DNA from: Podospora bellae-mahoneyi
Lineage: Eukaryota > Ascomycota > Sordariomycetes > Sordariales > Podosporaceae
Length of the DNA: 64,000 nt
Assembly: GCF_035222275.1 (NCBI RefSeq)
Contig: NC_085886.1
Location: forward strand, 3,224,001 to 3,288,000
Direction of reading: 5' to 3'
This document shows, in pieces, positions 11,333 to 22,601 of this stretch; within the stretch, counting starts at the first letter, position 1, and each line of letters begins with the position of its first letter. The position numbers and the translations under genes were made by a program. The notes beneath the pieces were generated by a model. It did no database searches. It saw only the letters and a program-made list of their open reading frames with translations, and was not told where the DNA came from.

Positions 11333-12931
11333 ATGGCCTCCAAGAGAAAAAGAGAAGCTGCCGCCAATGGCGATGTCGCCGAAAAATCCAATGCGACGAA
11401 GAAAGTCAAAGCCCCCCCGGCCAAAGCCGCTGCTCCCCCCAAGTCGACCGCTTTCAAGCTGAACGGCGATGCCCCCGTCCACATCCAACTCATCGCCGGC
11501 TCCTACGACCGCATTCTCCACGGTATCACCGTCACCATCAAAACAACCGAAGTCATCTCTGAACCCCCAACAGAGGCCGAATCTACCGACAAGAAGAAGA
11601 AGAAGTCCAAAAAGTCGAAAACCACCACCCCCATCACAACAACCGAGCAATCCGCCTCCTTCGCCGACACCTTCCTTTTCAACGCCCACAACTCCGCCAT
11701 CCGCTGCCTCGCCATCTCCCCCCCCTCCGCCCCAGCCCCTAAACAAACCCAAAAGGTCCTCCTCGCAACCGGCTCAACAGACGAGCGCATCAACATCTAC
11801 AACCTCTCCGCCCACCCCCCCTCCTCCCGCTCCATCTCCGACCCAGACACCCAGCTCCTCTCCTCTCTCGCCCCCCGCCCCATCCTCGAAAACAACAAGA
11901 ACCGCGAGCTCGGCACTCTGCTGCATCACACAGGCAACATAACCCGCCTCTGCTTCCCCAACCGCTCCAAGCTCCTCTCCGCAGCAGAGGATTCCACCAT
12001 CGGCGTGACGCGCACCCGCGACTGGGCCCTCCTCCACAATTTCAAATGCCCCATCCCCAAGGTTTTTGGTCGCCCATCAGGTGACACCGCCGGTGTGGGC
12101 GGGACCCCCCAGGGCGTCAACGACTTTGCGGTTCACCCCTCCAACAAGATCATGATTTCGGTCTCCAAGGGAGAGAAATGCATGCGTCTTTGGAATTTGG
12201 AGACGGGAAAGAAGTCGAGGGTGTTGAATTTTGAACGGACGATGCTGAATGAAGCGGGGGAGGGGAAGCACTCGACTGGTGAAGCGAGACGAATCATCTG
12301 GGGCAGCAGCAGCAGCAAGGGAGGGGAGGATGAGTTTGCGCTCGCGTTTGATAGGGATGTGGTTGTGTTTGGGATGGACTGCAGGCCGAGGTGCAGGGTG
12401 ATGGGGGGGATCAACAGGACAAAGGTTCACGTGATCAAGTACGTCCGGCTTGGGGATGAGGAGGAGGATGGTGCTTTGTTGGCGGTTTCGACCGAGGATG
12501 GGAGGGTGCTGTTTTTTGATACGGCGGAAGAAAACTGTCAGTCTGCGACTGAGGGGAAGACGCTTGCCACGGCGAGGCTTGTCGGTCAGCTGGGCGGGAA
12601 GGAGGCCGGTGTGACGGGCAGAGTGAAGGATTTTGTGGTTTTGCCTGTAGAAGACGAAAAGGGGGTGAGGTCGTGGTTTGTGGCTACGGCGGGGAGTGAT
12701 GGGCTGGTTCGTGTTTGGAGGTTGGGCAGCGGTGAGCTCAAGATTGAGGAGAAGAAGGAGGAGTCGACAAGACAAGTAGGGAGGCTGCTGGGCGCGTATA
12801 AGACGCAAAACAGGATTACGTGCTTGGGGGGCTTCGTCATGATACCCAGGCCCGATGGGGCCGAGGAGAGCGAGTACGAGTTTGACGACGAGGAGGATGA
12901 CGATGACGAGGAGGATAGCTATGATGAGTAG
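11333..12931 (+). CDS. mak11: WD40 ribosome-biogenesis protein Mak11 (PAK1IP1 homologue)
   Basis: The single exon encodes 532 residues. After a Lys/Ala-rich N-terminus comes VHIQLIAGSYDRILHGI, the family's first blade, then WD40 repeats, for example IRCLAIS, GVNDFAVHPSNKIMISVSKG, KCMRLWNLETGKKSRVLNFE and GSDGLVRVWRL. The C-terminus is a long Asp/Glu tail. In yeast Mak11 acts in nucleolar 60S subunit assembly; in mammals the homologue inhibits the kinase PAK1. A Lys-rich insertion lies near residue 90. I preferred the ATG at 11333 (MASKRKREAA); the frame stays open to an ATG at 11243, but those 30 codons look like 5' UTR. Codon use shifts from C-ending in the 5' half to G-ending in the 3' half. 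Confidence 0.9.
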   Translation: MASKRKREAAANGDVAEKSNATKKVKAPPAKAAAPPKSTAFKLNGDAPVHIQLIAGSYDRILHGITVTIKTTEVISEPPTEAESTDKKKKKSKKSKTTTPITTTEQSASFADTFLFNAHNSAIRCLAISPPSAPAPKQTQKVLLATGSTDERINIYNLSAHPPSSRSISDPDTQLLSSLAPRPILENNKNRELGTLLHHTGNITRLCFPNRSKLLSAAEDSTIGVTRTRDWALLHNFKCPIPKVFGRPSGDTAGVGGTPQGVNDFAVHPSNKIMISVSKGEKCMRLWNLETGKKSRVLNFERTMLNEAGEGKHSTGEARRIIWGSSSSKGGEDEFALAFDRDVVVFGMDCRPRCRVMGGINRTKVHVIKYVRLGDEEEDGALLAVSTEDGRVLFFDTAEENCQSATEGKTLATARLVGQLGGKEAGVTGRVKDFVVLPVEDEKGVRSWFVATAGSDGLVRVWRLGSGELKIEEKKEESTRQVGRLLGAYKTQNRITCLGGFVMIPRPDGAEESEYEFDDEEDDDDEEDSYDE

Positions 12932-13451
12932 AGTGTCGGTCAGGGGTTTACACGGCGTTTTGGATGGGGAGTGGGTAGCCAGGCTCGTATAATATTCAAA
13001 AAGACAAATTGCCCATTTCATTGGGAGACAAGACAGGAACAACCAGAAAATACACGCAGACATGCCCTTCGCCATGCTTTCTATATTCTTCTTTGGATCA
13101 TTGGTTTGTGTCTGATCACTTGTAATATAATATGTACATGAAGCAGGTCAAAAACACCCCCTAAACTCCCGTCCAGTCCTCCGCTGACCTCTTATCCTTA
13201 TAGAGAGTTTAACTCAACCCGTTCTACCCGTGTTTGAAAAACAATGCAGAGGGTATAACGCATGCATTACAGGGCAAGGTCCGTCCCGTCTACCGAATGA
13301 TGCCCGTGCCCGCCTTCTGCCCTCAAAATATGTACCATGTTTTGATCATGAGAAACCAGCTCCAGTCCACTACAACATAAAACACATTGCGACCATGGCA
13401 GTGCTCTATAGTTACAAGACAAATATAGCAGTCCAGCAACAAACCACATGA
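12932..13451. other. Convergent 3' spacer between mak11 and vid21
   Basis: These 520 bp lie between two genes that end toward each other. I see no gene; AT-rich tracts near 13120-13135 may be part of the polyadenylation regions. Confidence 0.4.
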
Positions 13452-16400
13452 TTATTTACCAGGCGCAGGCGTGGCACTACCGCTCGCTTGCCTCTGGTGT
13501 TGAGCAGCTTGTTGCTGCTGCTGTTGCTGTTGTTGTTGCTGTTGTTGCTGAGCCTGCTGAGCCTGCTGGGCAGCAAGTTGAGCAACTTGCTGGGCTTGTG
13601 CTTGTTGCACTGCCGCTGCTTGGTGAGCCTGCGGGTTATGTGGCTGCTGTTGCTGGGCCTGCTGCTGGGCTTGTTGAGCCTGCTGTTGGGCTTGGATCTG
13701 GGCAGCTTGGGCCTGCTGCTGAGCCCGCAGCAATGATGCGTATTGATGCGGGCTCGTGGTTGCTGTCATGGCGTTCAGGCCTGGTTGGTGTCCCAGCTGC
13801 CCAGCCGCAGCGCTCATAGCGGCCTGCTGGTGAGCTTGGGCAAGCTGGTGATTCTGGGCGTTCTGGACAATGATCCTGCCCACTTGCTCCATGGCAAGGT
13901 TCCTGGCCTCCTGTTGCGTGAGGCCTGGACTCTTGTTCCGATAATGCACCTCCAACTCAGCGATGCGCTGCTGTACTGCAGGGTTAAGAGCCCCACCCGC
14001 CACTCTGGGGTTTAGCATGGGCATCGTCAGCCCAGCGCCTGGTGAAGTAGCCAAACCACCTCCGTTAAAGGCCGCCATCATGGCCTGGGCGTTGGCATTG
14101 GCCATAAATGCTCCTTGGTTTAGACCATTCACCACACTGCGCATGGGTGAGGGTGAATTCTGGGTTCCATTGACCTGGGGGTGCTGTTGTGGTTGCTGGC
14201 CAACCTGCTGAGGCTGTGGCTGCTGCTGAGGCTGCTGGGCCACTCCTTGTTGAGGCTGATGTTGCTGCTGCCCAACCTGCTGTTGCTGGTGGCCGTGAAC
14301 CTGTTGGTGGGCTTGTTGAGCTGCCGCCTGCTGAGCCTGTTGAGCCGCTTGTCGCTGTTGCTGAGCAAGTCGAATGGCCGCCTGCTGCTGCTGTTGGATG
14401 GTTTGAGCCTGCAGCACGAGGTTGAGATCTGGCTGTGGTGTCGCCATTGGCATTCTCTGCTGTGCTTGGAGAGCGGCTTGAAGCTGAGCTTGAGGGATGC
14501 CGGCCATGGGAGGAACAAGTGCACCAAGACCATTCAAACGAGCCTGAACGGCAGGTGGCACTGCTCCGAGAGGTGCTTGCATCGGGATCCGTGCTTGCAC
14601 TCTGTTCTGGGCCACTTGGGCTGGCACGTTCAGCCGGGCAGCGGCGGCGGCGGCCATCAGGGAATTGGCACCAGGCATTTGCCCAGCCTGTGCCGCGGCA
14701 AGAGCAGCAGGCGTGCCCGGTACCGCGTGAGGCTGTGGTTTCTGCCATGTGATGTTAGTTCTGGAAAGACTTGGTGAAAGAGTCGGGATTGTGAAGCTTA
14801 CCAGATTCTTTCCGAGGGCAACTGCTTGCCGCGCTGTGTATTGAGCCATCCTCTCAGCAAGTTTCTGGTCACGCTCATGCCTCATTATGCTATAATCACG
14901 CGGCGTCTTGGCCGGTGGAATCGGCTGCCTGGATACCTCATTCACCTTACGGCTGGCAACTTGACTGGCTTGTTGTTGAGCCTTCTGGATGGCCGTCTCC
15001 CGCCTCTTCGCCAGTTTCCTCATGGCATCAATCATGGCCAAATGCTTCTGGTTGCGGCGCCGTTCTACCCGCATCGTCGTGGTCGGCCTGCGCCTAGGAA
15101 CCGGAGTGACTGCGCCATTTGGCCCAACTTGCTGCTGGGCCGTCTGGTTCTGCTGCAGGATAGCCCGCTGGGCATTGTCTATACGTAGCTGATATTGCTT
15201 AAAGTACGGCGTCTTGGCCAACTCAGTAGGCAGGCCTTCCAGATTGGTCCACCGCTCAAAGCATTCCCAAGGAGTCCGCCGCTCAGCGCCTGAAGAAAAG
15301 AGGGATTTTGTCGACATCACGCTGGAAATCAGAGACCAGTTATAGTTGTACTCGAGTGCTAGTGACTTGAGCTGGTTGTCTTCCGCAAAGGTCCATTGCG
15401 ATGCCATCCTGCATTCAAAGAAGCTCTGAGAAGGCATGGGGTACTCGGTCGGGGGTCGGAATTGGTGACCCGCGTGCAAACGATCTCGAACAGCTTTCAT
15501 TTCAGGGTTGAATAGCGCAACGGCCGAGTTTTCTGGCTGCGAGTGCGCATTGTTATCTGGCTGCGTGCCGAATATAACTTCATCGCCATCTTCCTTGTCG
15601 CTGTCTGAAAGATAGTCGAAGCGACGTCGCTTTCGCGGTGGGCCTTTGTCGGCCAGTACCATCTCGCCCTCGACAAACTTGCTCAGGGCCACAGCTGGTC
15701 TCTTCCATTTTGCATCCGGATCATATTCAGGCCCAACAAGGTCGAACTTGGGTATTTGGAGGGGTGATCCATACATGGGAAGGTTCTCGAGCAGGAGTTC
15801 AGCCGTCTTACTAGGCTGCAGTCCAAAAACAACCTCGTCATCCTGGAGCGCAAATATCATGGCGGGCGCCACCGTCTCGACCATGGCCTCCAAGTGCTCA
15901 TCCTCGTGTTCCGCCGGTGAATCCGAGTGATCCAATTCGGGAAGTGGCTCTTCTCCTTCACCAGAATCAGTCATTTGAACATCCTGGCCCGGTGCTGTTG
16001 GTTTTGGTGGTACAACAGTATTGACCTGAAGCGCGCGGCGTTCCTCGGGGCTTGAGTAAACCCATTCTGCGCACGCATACGCAAGATTCCGAGCAACTGC
16101 CCTTTTCCACTTGCGCTCTTCTCGGAAGTCTGTCCTCATCCACTTCATTTCTTGGAGCAAAACATCCTGGTGAGACGGGGGCCTGGTCGGCTCTGGACAC
16201 CTCATAGGTTGTCTCAGGGACCATTTGTCATGCTGCTGTAGATGGTAAACCCTTCTCAGAATCTTGCACGCCTGGTGATCGAGTATCGACAGGTACTGGT
16301 CAGACGTGGAGACTGTCTTGTGGGCCTGGTTAAGAAGTTTCTCAATAGGCTTCATCCAGGTAGATGTGCGGGTGAACCCTTCAATGAAAAGCGGAGTGAA

Positions 16401-18322
16401 ATAGTCATCCGAAGGTATATATCCAGGCCTCTGGCGATTGATCGCCAAAACACTGTCATCAACCGTCTTGTGTGTTTTCTTTGCCGGCTTGCCGAAAATA
16501 ACTGTCGGGACACTTCTTCGCCGTCGATCGCGTTCCCTATTCGCGAGCAACTTCAGTTGCGGGGCTGAGAGGTTCTTTTCCGAATCATTATCTGCCTCCT
16601 CGGGGACCCGGGGTTCGGTGGCCTGGGGCGCTGGTGGCTCAATGGTAATGGTTGGAACTTCCCTGGCTGGGGTTGCCCGTTGTTGTGTGACAGCGACATT
16701 TTCGTCCTTCGAAACCCCTACAGGTGTTGGCGTGGAGCTTGAAACCGGGGTAGGTGTAGCCTTGGTGACTGCTTCGAGAGCTGAGGGCCGCTGTGGGATT
16801 TCTGTCGGTTGTGTTGGAACAGAAACATCCAAGTCCATCGGCGCAACTAAGCTAGCTTCCCGCCTTTCGCTCACAGGTCCCGGAGTGGGTGACAGTCCAT
16901 TCGCAAGAGGTGGTGTGCTCTGCATCGCAGTTTGCCCAACAACTTGAGCCGCATTTTGAACTGGTTTCGCTAATGCTTCGGCGGAAGATTTGCCGGCGGA
17001 ACAGGCCTCTGCAGGGCTCAGGGCTTTATCTTCTGGCTCCTGAGGTGACGCTGAGCTACCCTCATGTGCAAGCTGTGCTGCAGCAGACTCCTGAAGAAGC
17101 TGGGCCTCAACACCACTCATTACTGCCGAATTCGACTCGTCCAACGAAGTTGCATCTGCCGTAGGATTGCTTGCGTTCCGTTCGCCTCCCCTATCTCCTG
17201 CTGTAACATCCTCTGGAGCCTTGACGCCATTCGTCTCGTCTGCTCTTTCCACATACGGTGGTCCTTCATTCTCGGGACTCGTGTTTGCCGAATCTGCTAC
17301 AGCAGGAGTTTGAGCCGACAAGGCGGTGGAGCCAGGAGAGGATAGAGCATCTTGGTACCGTGACGAGTCTGCCGTTGCCGGGGCTGAACCTGAGTCTTTC
17401 GGGCTCGCAACACTGTCGACATCCATTGATCCGGGGGCATGTTCGAGAGGGAGAGCATTCGTGATGATGCGAGGTTGGGCTGACGCTGGCGCTGATGGAT
17501 GACCAGGCTGCGCCAGAGAGGGTGTGGTGATGGTACCATTCGTGGCGATATGGTTGCTTGTCGCGGTGGTTAGCGGTAAGGAGGACGATGCCTTCTCATG
17601 TAGGTCAGTATGTAAGCCATTCTGTCCAAGCGATCCTGCTTTCGAATTATCGGGCGCGGCCAGGGGTAACGGAGTCGAGGTTGTCGTCGTTGTCGAAGAC
17701 TGTGGTAGGGCCTGTTGGTCCTGCACCGTCAACGAAGACTTCGGGGTGCCGAGTTGAGCATCATTCGCTACGTGGGCGGCAGGCTCGTTGGTCCGGGCAT
17801 CTTTGATGGAAGAATGGGGCACACTCTCAATAGTTGCAGGTTGGGAGTGAGCTGGAAGAGTTCGTGCATCGAATAGGACTTTTTGGCGCGGGAACTTGGC
17901 GAGCTTTCCCAGTCGTCGGCCTCTATAAGTTCACCAGGTTAGAACAAGAGCCAGAGTGACGCGACGGCACAGTGTCACGTCGCTGAGGACATAAAACAGC
18001 CTAGAGTTGCAGATATGAGATGGTACGTACTGAGTGAAGTCAGTGTCAATCAAGAAAGATGTTTCGGCTGGTGCTGTCGGGGCCGCGTCGAGGTTGCTGA
18101 GGTCCAGGTTCGGAATGCCATCTTCGTCGGTCGCAACAGCATATAGTTCGCGCAGCTTGCGCTTCCGCGACTGCACAATTGAGCTACACCAGGTTAATAC
18201 CGACTTTTGCATATCAAAATGATCGGAAAATTGAGCTCTATCGAATGCACCGCTACTTACCTCAAACCCTCCCGTTTGGATCGCAGCAGCTTCGCGCGGT
18301 CGGCGGGACCGACCTCAGTCAT
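13452..18322 (-). CDS. vid21: NuA4 scaffold VID21/Eaf1 (HSA and SANT domains, Gln-rich tail)
   Basis: Vid21/Eaf1 is the platform subunit of the NuA4 histone acetyltransferase. I place four exons: 18322-18261, 18183-18031, 17922-14802 and 14741-13452, giving 1,541 residues. The start MTEVGPADRAKLLRSKREGL and the block SSIVQSRKRKLRELY resemble Neurospora VID21, and an in-frame stop lies just upstream. The HSA domain is at about 640-700 (MKWMRTDFREERKWKRAVAR), the SANT/Myb-like domain at about 910-966 (ASQWTFAEDNQLKSLALEYN). From about 1150 to the end the protein is Gln/Ala-rich with a pure Gln run. The last intron is 60 nt, phase 0 and has no in-frame stop, so automatic calls may read through it. 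The first 450 residues after exon 2 are low-complexity Ser/Thr/Pro/Ala sequence. Confidence 0.92.
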
Positions 18323-19483
18323 GTCATCAGCGACCGCGACATCCGTTTTTAATCAAACGGATGTGATTATGGGCTTGAGCGAATTGAGCAGACCCAAAAT
18401 GAACGATAAGAAATGATGGAAATCACGGGCGTTGCGACTTTCAACACTGCGTCGATTGATTGAAATGGTCGCGAGGCAGAGGGTAAAATCTCTGTCGTGC
18501 CGGTTTGGGGGGCTATCAGATAATCCAGAGTCAAGAATGGGAATCGGGCAGCGGCTGGCGGGAATGATGCAGTAAGAGAATCGAAAAATGTTAAGCCGAG
18601 ATGCATCAGCGCCTGAAGAAAGCGTGAACTCGCCGTTTGGAGAGGTGCTGACGACAGCTGCTGGGGCTGCATTATAGAGGGGAAAAGGCCTGGAAAATCC
18701 ACTAGATTGGGGCATCAACGCGGCAACAGCTTCTGAGTGAGTGAATAACACAGTGTGGATCCATCGTGCCACGGTAGCAAGGGTGTCTTGGCGAGAAAGG
18801 CATGTCTGCCACTCTGCAGGCGATGCCAAGGAAGGGGGGGCCGCGGCGGCTGAAAGAAACGCTGGAAGGGGATGAGAGAGTGAAGAGAGTATGAAGAACT
18901 GCTTCTTCCTGGAATAAGAATCCAGATGCTGCAGATAAAGAGGACTTGCTGAATATCCCGTCATGCTGTACCAGAGTCTTGAGCCTCGAGGGAGCCATGA
19001 TCATGTCTGGCCGCCTTGCCACCAGCCTGCCTTGGAGGCTCATGAACGTCCCTGCTCAGGGCTATCGACGGCTGATCTCGGCAGGTTGGGATGGTGTCGA
19101 TGTTGAAGCATGAGGTGTTCGAGAGCTGTAGTAACGAAAACAGAAGAAAATCTATGTCATGGGAAAAAGCAGCCGATCCGGTTGTGAAACCCAGAGTGTG
19201 GAGTGAGGAAAGTGTCAGCATCCTGAAGCTTGTTGGATGACATTTATGGATGTCTTTGCGGATAATAAGCTTTCTAAGCTATTCTGCCTGACCGATCAGG
19301 CATAAAGTACTACACGATGCCGCCCTCGGCACAGTCCCAGTAGCAAGCCTACACATTGGCATTTGTAGGACCCACCTAAATGTTGGCGCATTTGTGCTCT
19401 AGTACCTCTACATCATCCACCTCTTCTTGACTTCGCATTCAACTTCCCAGTCACACAACCCCCTTGCCTTGCACAACATCAAA
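18323..19483. promoter_or_regulatory. Divergent promoter region between vid21 and spp2
   Basis: These 1,161 bp separate divergent start codons. A 203-codon open frame on the minus strand (18964-18353) has no recognisable domain and overlaps other stop-poor frames, so I treat it as non-coding. The right end is likely the spp2 5' UTR. Confidence 0.45.
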
Positions 19484-20452
19484 ATGCCTTCACCACCTCC
19501 AAAGATTGCCATCTCTCTGGGAGGCAGCGGCAGCGGCTCTCAAATCAAAAAGCGCACCCGTCCCACCTTCGGCAAACGACACCGCGCCGGCGCAAATGAC
19601 CAAAACTACGACGATTCCGACTCTGACAATTCCCAGAGCGACAATGGCCGCTCCGGCAGCAAGCGCAACGGTCGCGCCGAGACCGTCCTGACCTATGGCG
19701 ACGACGAGTTTACTTCTTCCTCATTCAGGTCTCGGAAGGACAGTCACAGGGGCAGCGACAGAGGAAAGGACAGTCGCAGAGACAGGGACGGCCACAGAGA
19801 AAGAGAAAGAGAAAGATCCAGAGACAGGGAAAGATCCTCTCACAACCGGTGGCCACGACGCTCCCCCTCTCCCTCCCAAACCACCGATCACCAAGACTCC
19901 AAAAAGCCTGTCCAGTGGGGCCTCACCATCAACCCCAAATCCACCAACTCCAGATCCTCCCCCCTCAAGAGAAGCCCCTCTCCGGATCAGGCTTCAAAGC
20001 CCCCCAAATCCCTTAACGACGAAGCTCTCGAGTCCCTCCTCGGGGCATCATCTCAGCCCAAGAAGCGCAAGCTCAATCTCGAATCAGAAGACCCAGACCG
20101 CGAACCCCAAGCAGAGGACTACGAGGCCGTGCCTATCGACGACTTTGGCGCGGCTTTGCTGCGCAACTTTGGCTGGAACGGCCAAATGCAGGGCAAGGTC
20201 AAAGAGGTGAAACGACATGCTGATCTCGCAGGCTTGGGCGCAAGAAACTTGAAAGCAGGCGAGGAGACGGGGACTTGGGACCCGAAGGCGGGAATGCACA
20301 AAAAGGATACGAGGCCGGTTCGTCTCAATGATTACCGCAAAGAAGAGGAAAAAAAGCGGCAGCGGCGTGAGGATCAACGCGGGCATAACAGTTACAGACG
20401 TGAGCTAGAGCGGGAAAGGGGGGAGGAACGTGAGCGAGCCCGAGACAGATGA
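19484..20452 (+). CDS. spp2: Pre-mRNA-splicing factor Spp2 (G-patch partner of helicase Prp2)
   Basis: The single exon encodes 322 residues. Spp2 activates the DEAH helicase Prp2 through a G-patch before the first splicing step. The N-terminus PPKIAISLGG resembles the start of Spp2/GPKOW proteins. The middle is a long Arg/Ser/Glu/Asp segment (about residues 95-150). The G-patch-like segment is DDFGAALLRNFGWNGQMQGK (about residues 220-240). The tail is again Arg/Glu-rich, and a block with TWDPKAGMHKKDTRP lies in between. I chose the ATG at 19484; an upstream in-frame ATG at 19427 would add 19 residues that do not look like the family. The gene converges with the MFS transporter gene 359 bp downstream. 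Confidence 0.88.
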   Translation: MPSPPPKIAISLGGSGSGSQIKKRTRPTFGKRHRAGANDQNYDDSDSDNSQSDNGRSGSKRNGRAETVLTYGDDEFTSSSFRSRKDSHRGSDRGKDSRRDRDGHRERERERSRDRERSSHNRWPRRSPSPSQTTDHQDSKKPVQWGLTINPKSTNSRSSPLKRSPSPDQASKPPKSLNDEALESLLGASSQPKKRKLNLESEDPDREPQAEDYEAVPIDDFGAALLRNFGWNGQMQGKVKEVKRHADLAGLGARNLKAGEETGTWDPKAGMHKKDTRPVRLNDYRKEEEKKRQRREDQRGHNSYRRELERERGEERERARDR

Positions 20453-20811
20453 AAAAGAACAGGGGCAGTTCCCCGTGGGAACGTCTATAAAATATGTCTA
20501 GGTCGGACTTTTGGTCATGATCCTCTTCCAAGTCCCAGGTCACTCATATCATCATCATAATGTATCTCGTTATTGTTTGTATGTCGTAGCTAATACATTC
20601 AGCAGGTACATGCTTCTACTGCGTGCTCTTTTGATCCCAGCTCCTCGGCTACATTCCGCCACACGAAAAGAAAAAAGGGTATACTAAATAACACAATCAT
20701 CCTCAAATACCGAAACGGGCATGTTAAACTTGGTCTCATTACAACAGCTTCGAGGTCCCCCTGGCGCTCTGCCCTCGCCGTCGCACCATGTCTCTTCTCT
20801 CACTGCACCAA
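20453..20811. other. Convergent 3' spacer between spp2 and the MFS transporter gene
   Basis: These 359 bp hold the ends of two converging transcripts. I see no gene. Confidence 0.4.
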
Positions 20812-22601
20812 TCATTGAGCCTTGCTCGAAACCGCATGTACTGAAAAAACACTATTCTGCGACGCGGTATTGGTCAACCGAGTGTTCTTCTCGCGATCTA
20901 GCTGCTCATATTGAGCAGCCGTGGCATTGTTGAACTGTCTTGCCGAAACACCGTGCTGGAACAAAATATCCAGAGAGCGAGCCGAGAGGCCGTTAGTCTC
21001 AGGGATGCGGAACCAAGTGTAGGTAGCACTAATGAGGCAAAGGACTGCGTAGACGAAGCCCGTCCGCGATCCGAGTCCCCAGCCGCCTTCACTAGGCGCG
21101 CTCAACATCTTGGGTGTCAAGAAGTGGTTGATCAAGTTGGATCCCAGGTATGCGCCGCGAGCTGCTGAGAGGGTGACAGCGCGGTAGCGAATAGACGGTA
21201 TTTCAGATACAATTGAGTAGCAGATCGGGCCGACAGTAAGGTCGTACACCATGGTGTAGACGGTCAACACTCCCCCAGCTGCCCATCCCGAGACGTTAGC
21301 TGGGGCGTAGGAAGCACCACCGCATGCCACCAGGAGTAACGCCATCACAAGGAGGCCGTAGAAGTAAATGGATCGCCGACCCATGTACGCCATCAACCAC
21401 CAGGAGGCCAGTGTTCCAAGCAGTCCTGCAGCGGGCAAAGCCATGTTGACAGACAAAGACTGGCTGGCGTCCAACCCGGAATTCTCGAAAAGCTTTGGAC
21501 CCCATGCAATGATGCTGGAGCCGCACATGGCCTGGATAGTCCACGCAATGCAGGCGATCTCGGTTCTCCGGGCGTCAGAGCCTTTGAGCATGAGCTTGAT
21601 TCTCTCCCACTTGCCAAGCTGGGCGATCTCAGCGTCCTTCATATGTTCCTGCTGAATGGTGTGCTGCATCAGGGCAAGCTTCTCTTCCGCCATGCTCGGA
21701 TCTCCTTTGCGAACTAGCTTAACGATCGCCTGCCGGCCACGGGCTATCTCACCCTTTTGGATGTACCAGTATGGAGACTCGGGGGCTAACCAAATACCAA
21801 TGGCGAGCAGGAATGTGAAGATCCATTGAAGACCGAAAGGGATCCTGAAGGCCCATTCAGTGCGGAAAGCCACCGAGAAGCCCTTGATAGCTCCTGCTGA
21901 CAGCAGCTGGCCAATAACCCAGCAAAGATTGTTCCACGTAGTTAAGATGGGACGAAGCTGAATAGTGGACACCTCGGAGGCGTAAGCAGGGCTGACGACC
22001 TGGAAGACACCCCATGGGATACCCTGGAGGAAGAACCCGACGCACAATATCATGATGTTGGGCGCGAAGAAAGGCATGGCGATGAGAGTGGCTGAGAAAA
22101 TAAGCATCAGGAGTGTCGTCCACTTGTAACCGAACCATTTGGTACACGGCGTTGTAACAAATATCCCGATGATGGAGCCAATCTGCGCCGTGAGCGGCAG
22201 AAGAACCTTCCAAATGTATTCAACCTAGAAACGAAACAACACATTAGTACACACCACATTGGCCAAACCACGGGGGCTTTTCCTAGGAAGCAAGCGACTC
22301 TTACCTCATATTTCCCATCGGCTGTTAGAACGCCGTACTTGCGGTTGAAGGGTTCCAGGGTAAAGAGGTATGTCATCAGGGCAAGACCGTAACCCTCCAT
22401 TATGATGGTTCCGGAAAAGCCGATCGAATACATGATCAAGCGTCTGTCTGCCTTGAGGGCCTCGCCAAAAGTCATCTCTCTTTCACGCTGCTCAGCGGAC
22501 TCGGCAAGCGTCACATTATAGAGCTCGACTTGGGCTGATTGTTCGGCATCATTGGCGTTTTTGGGCAAGCCACTCCCCAGCCCTGACTTTTGCTTGGACA
22601 T
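20812..22601 (-). CDS. MFS sugar transporter, alpha-glucoside/maltose permease-like
   Basis: Exons 22601-22305 and 22224-20812 (intron of 80 nt) encode 569 residues with about twelve membrane helices. Sugar-porter signs are the N-terminal IIMEGYGLALMTYLF, the mid-loop LAPESPYWYIQKGE after helix 6 (the PESPxx signature), YMGRRSIYFYG after helix 8, and FRIPETNGLSARSLDILF after helix 12. The EGY motif and the general layout place it nearest the fungal maltose/alpha-glucoside proton symporters in the plasma membrane. The substrate cannot be told from sequence. The start is the ATG at 22601 (MSKQKSGLGS); the longer frame upstream begins only with a TTG. A 2.8-kb spacer follows upstream. Confidence 0.88.

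Noticed and set aside
18353-18964. A 203-codon minus-strand open frame upstream of vid21
   Set aside because: It overlaps other long frames in a stop-poor stretch, has no recognisable domain, and lies in the divergent promoter of vid21 and spp2.
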